This document shows positions 44,927-52,610 of a DNA stretch of 64,000 bases, piece after piece (position 1 is the stretch's first letter; each line of letters opens with the position of its first letter). The notes under the pieces are model-generated. The model was not told where the DNA came from. It saw only the letters and a list, made by a program, of their open reading frames with translations, and ran no database searches. A program made the position numbers and the translations under genes. Origin of the DNA: DATKOF01 sp035524795 (GTDB lineage Bacteria > Pseudomonadota > Gammaproteobacteria > Burkholderiales > SG8-41); contig DATKOF010000024.1 in the NCBI GenBank assembly GCA_035524795.1, positions 32,980 through 96,979 on the forward strand, in the 5' to 3' direction.

Positions 44927-45975
44927 CCGAATTCGACGCCATTTATTATGACGGCAAGACTTCGGCGCGCATACCCGTACATGCGCGCGCATCGGGTTCC
45001 GTCCTGCTGATTGCCGGCGCAAACATGAACCTCGAAATCGCGCTGGACAGGATATCCGCTGACGCGAGGATCGGCGACGTCCGCCGCACGCTCAGCCTTC
45101 CGGGCGGGGCGCAACTGCAAACCGATGATCACGCGGCGCTCGCCGTACTGTTCCCGCAGGCAAACCGCCTTGAGGTCTGGGTCCATAAACTGGAGCAACA
45201 CCGGCTCTATGTAGTGGGGGCCTTCGTAACTATCGCGGTGTTCAGCTGGTGGAGCATGGTATATGGAGTGCCGCTGGCCGCAAAAACCGTTACGCGCTGG
45301 ATGCCGAGGCAGGTCGAAACCGTTCTTGGCGATCAAAGCCTGGCTTCGATCGACAAAACCGTGTGCAGTCCCAGCGGGCTGCCCGCCGGGCGCCAACAGC
45401 AACTGCGAAGCGGCTTCTCCGCTTTGACAAGCGGGCTCGACGATCGCTACAGCTACCGTCTTGAATTTCGCGATTGCAGGAGGATAGGCCCCAACGCGTT
45501 CGCGCTGCCCGGCGGAACCATCGTGATCACCGACTCGCTGATCGAGCTCGCGACGGATGACCGGCAAATCACCGCGGTGCTCGCTCACGAAATCGGGCAC
45601 GTGCGGAACCGCCATGGCCTGCGCCTCGTCCTGCAAGGTGCGGGGGCGGCCGCATTGATTTCCACGCTGGCCGGCGACGCGGTGTCGATTACGGCTCTGG
45701 CGGCGGCTCTGCCCACACTGCTGCTGGAGACCGGCTACTCGCGCGAATTCGAAACGGAGGCCGATACCTACGCTTTCAAACGCCTGAAAGAAATCGGCCT
45801 GTCACCGAAATATTTCGCCGACATGCTGACGCGGCTTCAAACCGCGCACTCGGAAAAGCAAAAAGCTGCGGACAAAAGCGGGAATGGCAGAAGCGAGAAC
45901 AACCGCGTTTTCGACTATCTCTCGACGCATCCCGACACCGCCGAGCGCATACAGCGCGCATTGGACGCACAATAA
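44920..45975 (+). CDS. M48-family metalloprotease
   Basis: A 351-residue membrane-linked zinc protease. A membrane helix at about residues 89-111 separates an N-terminal region from the M48 domain. The zinc motif HEIGH is at residues 223-227 and the third ligand region is EFETEADTYAFK; LSTHPDTAERI at the C-terminus is also characteristic. It may be a quality-control protease acting at the membrane with the adjacent DUF898 protein, but the substrate is unknown. Confidence 0.9.
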   Translation: MVTEFDAIYYDGKTSARIPVHARASGSVLLIAGANMNLEIALDRISADARIGDVRRTLSLPGGAQLQTDDHAALAVLFPQANRLEVWVHKLEQHRLYVVGAFVTIAVFSWWSMVYGVPLAAKTVTRWMPRQVETVLGDQSLASIDKTVCSPSGLPAGRQQQLRSGFSALTSGLDDRYSYRLEFRDCRRIGPNAFALPGGTIVITDSLIELATDDRQITAVLAHEIGHVRNRHGLRLVLQGAGAAALISTLAGDAVSITALAAALPTLLLETGYSREFETEADTYAFKRLKEIGLSPKYFADMLTRLQTAHSEKQKAADKSGNGRSENNRVFDYLSTHPDTAERIQRALDAQ

Positions 45976-46274
45976 AAACTGAAACCACGATCCCAAAAAA
46001 CCGCCCGCAAGGACGGCTGGGTAATCACGGGCCGCTGGCTCTATTCGACGTCGAACCGCATCCTGGCGTCGGAAACGCATTGATCCCCGGCGGGCCCGCT
46101 CAAGGAATCGCATCGCTCTTCGGTGGCGGTGAGCACCAATGTGGTGATGATCGTTTCATGCCGGCGCTCCTCCCAAGAGTGCAACGCGACGGCTTCCCCG
46201 GCTGTCGCGTTGCGGATTTTTGTTATTTGTTGCCGCCGCGGCTGCTGTCACGGCCGGTTCCGGCATTTTGATCG
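45976..46274. other. Intergenic region between the M48 gene and the small Gly-rich gene
   Basis: About 300 bp without a supported gene. It contains the hairpin at 46182-46213. One reading on the plus strand (about 45998-46084) looks faintly coding but has no start and no recognised homology. Confidence 0.4.
46182..46218 (+). terminator. Rho-independent terminator on the plus strand
   Basis: GCAACGCGAC at 46182-46191 pairs perfectly with GTCGCGTTGC at 46204-46213, followed by GGATTTTTG. It lies about 200 bp after the M48 stop and would end that transcript. The opposite strand has no T-run after the hairpin. Confidence 0.65.
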
Positions 46275-46439
46275 CTACCGGTTCTTGCCGCCAGAATCCT
46301 GATTGCGCTCATTGTCGCGATCGCGCGAAGGGGTCTGGCTGTGTTGGCCGCCGCTGCTGCCCCCGCCACCCTGCTGCTGGCGATTTTTCTCGAAGTCGCG
46401 GTCTTTCTGACCGCCCTGGGTATCTTGTTCGTCCGACAT
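46275..46439 (-). CDS. Small Gln/Gly-rich hydrophilic protein
   Basis: A 54-residue, highly charged and probably disordered protein (MSDEQDTQGGQKDRDFEKN..., with a GGGGSSGG centre). AGGAG is well placed before the ATG at 46439, which is the main evidence that it is translated. The composition recalls small general-stress proteins with KGG-type repeats, but no family motif is intact. A longer reading to 46538 is not supported. Confidence 0.6.
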   Translation of the reverse strand: MSDEQDTQGGQKDRDFEKNRQQQGGGGSSGGQHSQTPSRDRDNERNQDSGGKNR

Positions 46440-46651
46440 GGTATGTGCTCCTTCTGGAAAGATCGAAAAATAAAGCGCTGAGTAGTGCACCGTCAGGATC
46501 GGCGATATGTGTCTTCGACGTAATCGGACAATCATCATCGCCGGTGTCGGCGCACGCCGACATCGCCCGTTGTCCTACGCTCAAATAGGATTTCACCTAC
46601 ACAATTTCATTATGAAATCCGGGAAGATTGCCCGACGAAGGGAACCAACCG

Positions 46652-46837
46652 ATGACCAGATACGGAAAAACAGCGCAGAAAAAAGTGGAACGGGCGCTGC
46701 ATGAGCGCAAACACAGCACGTTGAGAAGCGGCCGCTCCCACAAGAAGGTGACCAGCCGCAAACAGGCGATCGCGATCGGGCTGTCGGAAGCGCGACGCGC
46801 CGGCGCCAAGGTGCCGCGCAAACCCGCGTCAGCCTGA
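46652..46837 (+). CDS. DUF6496-family small basic protein
   Basis: A 61-residue lysine- and arginine-rich protein that reads MTRYGKTAQKKVERAL followed by SGRSHKKVTSRKQAIAIGLSEARR. The KKVTSRKQAIAIGLSEAR portion is characteristic of DUF6496, a family of small basic proteins of unknown role seen in many proteobacteria and often linked to stress-related loci. The start is ATG 46652 with GAAGGGA upstream. It is followed 17 bp later by another small gene. Confidence 0.75.
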   Translation: MTRYGKTAQKKVERALHERKHSTLRSGRSHKKVTSRKQAIAIGLSEARRAGAKVPRKPASA

Positions 46838-46854
46838 CTGACCGCCCTCCGGCC

Positions 46855-47052
46855 ATGTTCAAGATACAAGTCGACGATGGCGACGATGGCATCTGGCATG
46901 ACGTCAAAGGTACTGACGGCAAACCGCTGCTGTTCGAGAACTCGGAAGAGGCACACCGCAAACTTGACGAAATGTTTCCGGTCTTGACCCGGATGGAAAA
47001 ATACGTGGGTCCGAAGCGGGTACGCGCGATTGCCATTCTCGAAGACGACTGA
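46855..47052 (+). CDS. Small acidic conserved hypothetical protein
   Basis: A 65-residue acidic protein, MFKIQVDDGDDGIWHDVKG onward, with a C-terminal RVRAIAILEDD. It is not recognised as a named family. It directly follows the DUF6496 gene in the same direction and has chromosomal codon use, so it is probably real. Confidence 0.6.
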   Translation: MFKIQVDDGDDGIWHDVKGTDGKPLLFENSEEAHRKLDEMFPVLTRMEKYVGPKRVRAIAILEDD

Positions 47053-47109
47053 CCCGATGCCGTTGCCGGCGCAATATTGACGGCGGGGTCCGCCGCGGCA
47101 CGCAAATTG

Positions 47110-47141
47110 CCGATCAGGCTTTCTGCTTCAGCGCTGATCGG
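47110..47141. repeat. 8-bp inverted repeat upstream of the oxidase gene
   Basis: CCGATCAG (47110-47117) and CTGATCGG (47134-47141) are exact reverse complements 16 nt apart. It could be a weak terminator for the upstream small genes or a regulator site; it does not match the FNR box TTGATNNNNATCAA. Confidence 0.4.
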
Positions 47142-47149
47142 AGAGTAGT

Positions 47150-47177
47150 TTGAACTACACGGGTGTTTAATTAAATT
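47150..47177 (+). promoter_or_regulatory. Possible promoter of the cbb3-type oxidase operon
   Basis: TTGAAC (47150-47155) and TAAATT (47172-47177) are 16 nt apart in an AT-rich patch about 125 bp upstream of the oxidase start. The match is moderate and the long leader leaves room for other control elements. Confidence 0.3.
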
Positions 47178-47300
47178 TTATTAATAATTGAACCTGGATG
47201 GCGTATGACGCTCCAATTTCCCAACAAGCGTTACAAATGGATCATGCAGTAAACGCGGGCAGGCACCAGAGGCAGACGATCGCAGAAAGGAAGGAATGCG

Positions 47301-50300
47301 ATGGCGGCTTTGGTTCAGGCGGATACCGGAGATCTGGTTAACAGGGATCTGGTGCGGGCCTGGTTGTGGTGGGCCATTGTCTGGCTGACGGTTTTCCCGC
47401 TGGTCGGTCTTCTCGTATCCATCAAGTTTCACAATCCGGATTTTCTCGGCGAAACATCATGGCTGACGTTCGGCCGGATGCGGCCGGTGCACGTCAACGG
47501 CGTCATATTCGGCGCATTCTCGACGCCGGTGCTCGGGCTGCTTTACTACCTGGTGCCGCGCCTGTGCGGGCGCCGCATGGCGAAGGAGGCATGGGGCTGG
47601 TGGCTGCTCGCGGTCTGGAACATATTTCTGATCACCGGTTCGATATCGCTGCTGATGGGCTACAACCTCGGCTACGAGGCCGACGAGTTCCAGTGGCCGT
47701 TCAACATCCTGCGCGGCCTGGTGCTGGCCGTGATCTGCGGACAGGTGGTAGTCACGATGTTTACGCGCAAGGAGCCGGGTTTCTATGTGGCCCTGTGGTA
47801 CGCATTGGCGGCCCTGGTATGGACGGTAATGAATCTGGTGCTGGGCAACGTGATACTGCCGTATCTGCCGATGTCTGGCATCAGCAATGCCGCGTTGCAC
47901 GGCCTTTACATTCATTACGTGGTCGGGCTGTGGATCACGCCGGCCGGTCTGGCGTTGATGTATTACTTCATTCCGCTGTCGACCCATAATCCGCTGTTCA
48001 GCCATCGCTTGTCGCTGCTCGGTTTCTGGACGCTGGCATTTTTCTATCCGTTTGTCGGCACCCACCACTACCTGTTCAGCCCGATCCCGTACCACACGCA
48101 GACCGTTTCGATCGTAACCAGCATGATGCTGATCATTCCGGTGTGGGCGGTGATCACCAATCTGTTCGGCACCGCCAAGGGGCGCTGGGGCGCGATCACC
48201 GGCGGACGCGACGCCGACAGTTACGCCGCCAAGTTTCTGCTGCTGGCGACGTTCTACTATCTGGTCGGCTGCTTCCAGGGCTCGACCGAAGCGCTGCGCC
48301 GGATGCAGGAGTTGACGCATTTTTCCGACTTTGTGATTGCGCATTCGCATTTCACGGTGTTCGCCACATTTGTACTGGCCGCGGTCGGCTCGATGTATTA
48401 CGTGTGGCCGCGTGTGACCAGCCGCGAATTGTGGAGCTGGAAACTCGCGAGCTGGCACCTGTGGCTGACGATCGCCGGCACCACGATCATGCTGGTCGGG
48501 CTGTCGGCGCAGGGTCTGATCCAGGGCAGCATGCTCGAGTACGGCGTGGACTGGGTGGACACGGTGGTCGAAATGAAGGCGTGGTGGGTGGTGCGCACGC
48601 TGGCCGGCGCAACAATGGACATCGGTTTGTTGTTGATGGCCATCAATCTGGTCATGACTGCACGTGAGGGCGCATCATTTATAGAGCCGGGACAGCAACG
48701 CGTTTCTGAAACACGGCCTGCGTCCCTCGAAGCATCTTCCTGGTTCAACCGCCCGTCCGGGATATTCATTACTGCCGGGATGGGATTTTTCTTTCTCGCT
48801 GTCGTCGTGCAGGGCGTGCTGCCCTCGATCCTGCCGCAGACTTATACGCCGACAGTGGCCTCAGTTACCGGGCAGATACTCAAGGTCGCCGATTACACGC
48901 CGCTGGAACAGCGGGGACGCCGGGTCTACATCCGCGAAGGCTGCTGGTACTGTCATTCCCAATTCATCCGGCCGGTCACCGGTGAAGATTTGCGCTGGGG
49001 GCCGGTAGCGCAGGCCGGCGAATATGTCTACGATCAGCCGCACCTGCTGAGCACGCGGCGCATCGGCCCCGATCTGCTGCGGGTCGGCCTCAAATACGGC
49101 GATGACTGGCAGGCCGCGCATCACTGGAACCCGCGCGATGTGGTGCCGGACTCGATCATGCCACGCTTTCCATGGCTGTTCAAGGACGCAGGCAAGGGGA
49201 CCGGCACACCCGAGCTCAATGACGATGGCAGGGCATTGGTCGCTTATCTGCAGCGGCTCGGCACCTCAATCGGCGACTGGCGCGAGACTTTTGCGTCAAC
49301 CCGGCTGAGCGCCGGCGCCGCATTGCAGATGAGCACGATGCAGGAAACGCAGGACATGGTAAATCTCGGGCGTCAGGTCTACTACCGGCGCTGCGTCGGC
49401 TGTCATGGCGTCAACGGTGACGGCAATGGCCCCGCGGCGCGCTTCCTGAACCCGAAGCCGCGCAACTTCACCACCGGAATTTTCAAATTCCGCTCCACGC
49501 CGGGCGCCAATTCGCTGCCTTCGGATCAGGATCTGTTCATCACCGTCACGCACGGCCTGTGGGGTACCGCAATGCCGCCGTGGTACAGCCTGCCGGCTGA
49601 ACAGCGCCTTGCGGTGATCCAGTTCATCAAGACTTTTTCCGGTCGCTGGCAGACCGAAAAACCCGGCCCGATGATCGAGGTCCCGCCGGAACCGCCGGTC
49701 ACGGCGGCGTCCATCGCCAGAGGTGAAAAACTTTTTGAAAGCATCTGCGCGGCGTGCCACGGTCATGGCGACGGGCCGGCCGCCGCCGCGCTCACCGACG
49801 ACTGGGGCAATCCGGTGCGCCCCGCCAATTTCACGCTGCCGGCCGGCGCGATGGGCGGCGTTACGCTCGGCCACGATGGTCCGCACATTTTCCGAACCAT
49901 CATGAACGGTGTCGGCGGCACGCCGATGCCGGCGTTTGCCGACGTATTCAAGCCCGAACAGATATGGGACATCATCCACTTCGAGGAATCGCTGCATGTC
50001 GATGCGGAAGTTGAAGCGATCAGGAAAGTCAGCCTCGAAGATCAGGATTTGCCGCGGTTCAACGGGTTCTGCACTTCCAACGTGCCGTGGATCCACAAGG
50101 CGTGCGACAGCATGATACTGCCGGTGGTGCGGTTTTGCAGCCTCGATTCGGAACAGCCGGCGGTCGGCTATCTGCTGCCGATTGACCAGCAGCTGGCGGC
50201 GACGCGGCGGCATCTGTGGGCGGCCATATCGGAAGCCGCGCAGCACAATCGAATAGATTCCGATATCGTGGACATTGGCCGCGTGCGAAATCCGACTCTT

Positions 50301-50333
50301 GTCGCGGCTAAGGGAAGGCATGCCACGCCATGA
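47301..50333 (+). CDS. Fused cbb3-type oxidase: CcoN + CcoO + two cytochrome c domains
   Basis: A 1010-residue fusion. Residues 1-480 are a polytopic CcoN-like haem-copper subunit with the haem and CuB ligands: H64 (RPVHVNG), H205 (YIHYVVG), Y249 with H255-H256 (YPFVGTHHY, the His-Tyr crosslink region), and H348/H350 (IAHSH). Residues about 495-690 are CcoO-like, with a membrane helix and the haem c motif CWYCH at 548-552. Two further class I cytochrome c domains follow, CVGCH at 698 and CAACH at 816, then an unassigned tail of about 100 residues. The usual CcoN glutamate in FEGPM-type sequence reads Gln (FQGST). It should reduce O2 to water using cytochrome c. A small membrane anchor gene follows, overlapping by 4 nt. 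Confidence 0.88.
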   Translation: MAALVQADTGDLVNRDLVRAWLWWAIVWLTVFPLVGLLVSIKFHNPDFLGETSWLTFGRMRPVHVNGVIFGAFSTPVLGLLYYLVPRLCGRRMAKEAWGWWLLAVWNIFLITGSISLLMGYNLGYEADEFQWPFNILRGLVLAVICGQVVVTMFTRKEPGFYVALWYALAALVWTVMNLVLGNVILPYLPMSGISNAALHGLYIHYVVGLWITPAGLALMYYFIPLSTHNPLFSHRLSLLGFWTLAFFYPFVGTHHYLFSPIPYHTQTVSIVTSMMLIIPVWAVITNLFGTAKGRWGAITGGRDADSYAAKFLLLATFYYLVGCFQGSTEALRRMQELTHFSDFVIAHSHFTVFATFVLAAVGSMYYVWPRVTSRELWSWKLASWHLWLTIAGTTIMLVGLSAQGLIQGSMLEYGVDWVDTVVEMKAWWVVRTLAGATMDIGLLLMAINLVMTAREGASFIEPGQQRVSETRPASLEASSWFNRPSGIFITAGMGFFFLAVVVQGVLPSILPQTYTPTVASVTGQILKVADYTPLEQRGRRVYIREGCWYCHSQFIRPVTGEDLRWGPVAQAGEYVYDQPHLLSTRRIGPDLLRVGLKYGDDWQAAHHWNPRDVVPDSIMPRFPWLFKDAGKGTGTPELNDDGRALVAYLQRLGTSIGDWRETFASTRLSAGAALQMSTMQETQDMVNLGRQVYYRRCVGCHGVNGDGNGPAARFLNPKPRNFTTGIFKFRSTPGANSLPSDQDLFITVTHGLWGTAMPPWYSLPAEQRLAVIQFIKTFSGRWQTEKPGPMIEVPPEPPVTAASIARGEKLFESICAACHGHGDGPAAAALTDDWGNPVRPANFTLPAGAMGGVTLGHDGPHIFRTIMNGVGGTPMPAFADVFKPEQIWDIIHFEESLHVDAEVEAIRKVSLEDQDLPRFNGFCTSNVPWIHKACDSMILPVVRFCSLDSEQPAVGYLLPIDQQLAATRRHLWAAISEAAQHNRIDSDIVDIGRVRNPTLVAAKGRHATP

Positions 50334-50527
50334 TGAACCCGCCCGACAAAGCCGCCCCGGCCGCAGATAAAGCGGAAACGGAGAATACCGTCTATCTCTA
50401 CGAAAACGCAGGTATCGAGGAGCGCCACGGCCATATACCGGCGTGGCTATGGGCGGTAGTCATCGTGCTGTCGGCGTGGGGTATTTACTATCTGATCACT
50501 TACTGGCAGCCGCCGCTGCCGTCCTGA
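50330..50527 (+). CDS. Small FixP_N-like membrane anchor subunit of the cbb3-type oxidase
   Basis: A 65-residue peptide with one membrane helix (about 39-58). The segment NAGIEERHGHIPAWLWAVV resembles the N-terminal FixP_N/CcoP anchor (the GIEE...P.WW pattern before the helix), but no haem domain follows. It overlaps the fusion oxidase stop by 4 nt (ATGA), so the two are translationally coupled. The likely role is a detached CcoP-type anchor or an assembly subunit; a CcoQ/CcoS-like role is the alternative. Confidence 0.7.
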   Translation: MMNPPDKAAPAADKAETENTVYLYENAGIEERHGHIPAWLWAVVIVLSAWGIYYLITYWQPPLPS

Positions 50528-50585
50528 CCCCTCCCGCCCCCGCCCAGATCCTGGCCTAAGCGAAGAGGCGGGGCGCTGACGGCGG

Positions 50586-51107
50586 TTATACCTTATGGCG
50601 CATGCCGTGGCCGAATCCGCGATGGCCGCCGTGCGCCGCAAATACTTCGTCGGCGATCTGCTGCTGTTCCGGAGTCAGCGCCGCGTAGAGCGGTTTTTCC
50701 ACGGCGATACGCTGTTTGAGATCGTCCAGCGCGACGCTGTAGAAACGCTCTCTGCGCTCGAGCCGCTCGACCGCAGTCGGCCGTCCGCGCTCGCCGTCGT
50801 TCTGATCGCGCTGCGCGCGCCATTCCTGGATACGCTTGTCCTGCTCGCGCGCCTGCGCGCGCATCGCATTGGCGAACGCATCCCACTGCGGCTGCTGCGC
50901 GGGGGTGATCCTGAGCGCGGTCTTCAGATAAGCGAGCTTGGCCTCGATGCGTTCACCCGGCGTCGAGAACGGGCGCTTCTCGTGGTGGCCGCGCTGCGAC
51001 TGATGCCAGGACGCGCCATCCTTGTCCGGCATATCCTGCGCCATCGCCAGCGGCGCGGCGACGGCAAATCCGATGGTAACCAGCATGGCTGTCAATTTGT
51101 TCATCAT
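50586..51107 (-). CDS. Spy/CpxP-like periplasmic protein (LTxxQ motif)
   Basis: A 173-residue exported helical protein with a signal peptide ending near PLAMAQ, and two LTxxQ-type motifs, RITPAQQPQW and ALTPEQQQIAD, typical of Spy/CpxP periplasmic stress chaperones and metal-binding relatives. His-rich ends (GHHEKR, HGGHRGFGHGMRHK) might bind metal. GGAG precedes the ATG cluster at 51104-51107. It is convergent with the oxidase anchor gene; the 58-bp gap contains a GC-rich inverted repeat with one bulged base that may end both transcripts. Confidence 0.8.
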   Translation of the reverse strand: MMNKLTAMLVTIGFAVAAPLAMAQDMPDKDGASWHQSQRGHHEKRPFSTPGERIEAKLAYLKTALRITPAQQPQWDAFANAMRAQAREQDKRIQEWRAQRDQNDGERGRPTAVERLERRERFYSVALDDLKQRIAVEKPLYAALTPEQQQIADEVFAAHGGHRGFGHGMRHKV

Positions 51108-51322
51108 CGTCTCCATAGGCAATTTTCGAACGGTGAAACTCCGCCCCGGCCAACGCGCGGGAACGGGCGTTTCGATGGAGGATGCTACGGACATGCCACG
51201 TGTCATGCTGTAATGCTTTGTATCGAAACGTCTGTAACCGGATGTAAAGCCGGCCGGCCGACGAACACAGCATCCTGAATTACAATCGCATTTTGCGGAC
51301 AGCCGGAGCGCGGCGGAAACTC

Positions 51323-52558
51323 ATGCTCGATACGATTTCGATCCTGCTGGTGGCAGCGGCGGCGTTCGCCTACTTCAACCTGCGCTATCTCAGGCTGCCG
51401 ACGACGGTCGGCGTGATGGCAATCGCGCTGCTGCTGTCGCTGTGGCTGATCGTGCTCGGCAAGCTCGGCCTGCCGCTGTTGCGCGACCATGAAACGTCGC
51501 TGCTGCGCTCGATCGATTTCACGCAGGTGCTGATGCAGGGCATGCTGTCGCTGCTGCTGTTCGCCGGCGCGCTGCACGTGGACCTCGGCCGGTTGCGCGC
51601 CTACCGCTGGCAGGTCGGCGCGCTGGCGCTGATCGGCACCGCGGTATCGATGCTGATCGTCGGCTTCGGCTGCTGGTATGCGCTGTCGTTGGCCGGCATC
51701 GCGCTGCCGATCGGGTATTGCCTGCTGTTCGGCGCGCTGATTTCTCCGACCGACCCGATCGCAGTGCTGGCGATCCTGCGCTCGATGAAGGTGCCGCACG
51801 AGCTGGAAACCACGATCGCCGCCGAATCGCTGTTCAACGACGGCATCGGCATCGTGCTGTTCACGATGACGCTGGAACTGGCGACGCATGGCGCCAATCC
51901 GACCGTCGGCGACGCGGCATGGCTGTTCGCGCGCGAAGCGCTCGGCGGCGGCCTGCTCGGACTGGCGCTCGGCTACATCACTTCCCGCCTGTTGCGCAGC
52001 ATCGACAATTACCGGATCGAGACGCTGATCACCGTTGCCGCCGTGATGGGCGGCTATTCGCTCGCCGATGCGCTCACGGTGTCGGGGCCGATCGCAATGG
52101 TCGTGGCCGGCATCATGGTCGGCAACTACTGGCAGACCTGCGCGAAGCCGGGACGCACCCACGAACACATCGATACGTTCTGGGAATTGATCGACGAAAT
52201 ACTGAACGCGGTGCTGTTCATGCTGATGGGACTGGAAATCGCGGTCATCGCCTTCCCCGACGGTTCGACATGGGGACTGCTGCTGGTGGTCGCGATCACG
52301 CTCGCCGCGCGTTTCGTCACCGCCGGTCTGCCGGTGCTGGCCCTGCGCCGGTGGTTCAGGCTGCCGCGCGGATCGCACTGGGTGCTGACCTGGGGCGGCG
52401 TGCGCGGCGGCATCTCGATCGCACTCGCGCTGTCGCTGCCGCACGGCGGACACCGCGAACTGCTGGTGGTGATGACGTACTGCGTGGTGCTGTTCTCGAT
52501 TTTTGCGCAGAGTCTGACTGTCGACGCCGTGGCGCGCGCAGCGCTGCGGCAGAAATGA
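51323..52558 (+). CDS. CPA1-family Na+/H+ antiporter
   Basis: A 411-residue antiporter with about twelve membrane helices. The family core is clear: LISPTDPIAVLAIL, then ESLFNDGIGIVLF with the ion-binding Asp, and TWGGVRGGISIALALSLP toward the C-terminus. It is expected to exchange cytoplasmic Na+ (or K+) for H+ and so contribute to pH and salt homeostasis. The start is ATG 51323. It is divergent from the Spy-like gene. Confidence 0.92.
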   Translation: MLDTISILLVAAAAFAYFNLRYLRLPTTVGVMAIALLLSLWLIVLGKLGLPLLRDHETSLLRSIDFTQVLMQGMLSLLLFAGALHVDLGRLRAYRWQVGALALIGTAVSMLIVGFGCWYALSLAGIALPIGYCLLFGALISPTDPIAVLAILRSMKVPHELETTIAAESLFNDGIGIVLFTMTLELATHGANPTVGDAAWLFAREALGGGLLGLALGYITSRLLRSIDNYRIETLITVAAVMGGYSLADALTVSGPIAMVVAGIMVGNYWQTCAKPGRTHEHIDTFWELIDEILNAVLFMLMGLEIAVIAFPDGSTWGLLLVVAITLAARFVTAGLPVLALRRWFRLPRGSHWVLTWGGVRGGISIALALSLPHGGHRELLVVMTYCVVLFSIFAQSLTVDAVARAALRQK

Positions 52559-52610
52559 TTCCGGCGGCGCGGGACGCCCGCCACCGCCGACCGCTGCCGC
52601 TAAAAATACC

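Noticed and set aside
45998..46084. Possible gene remnant between the M48 gene and the terminator
   Set aside because: The reading has no start and no family motif; cannot be supported as a gene fragment.
47110..47141. Inverted repeat as an FNR/ANR box for the oxidase
   Set aside because: The half sites CCGATCAG/CTGATCGG are 16 nt apart, unlike TTGATNNNNATCAA.
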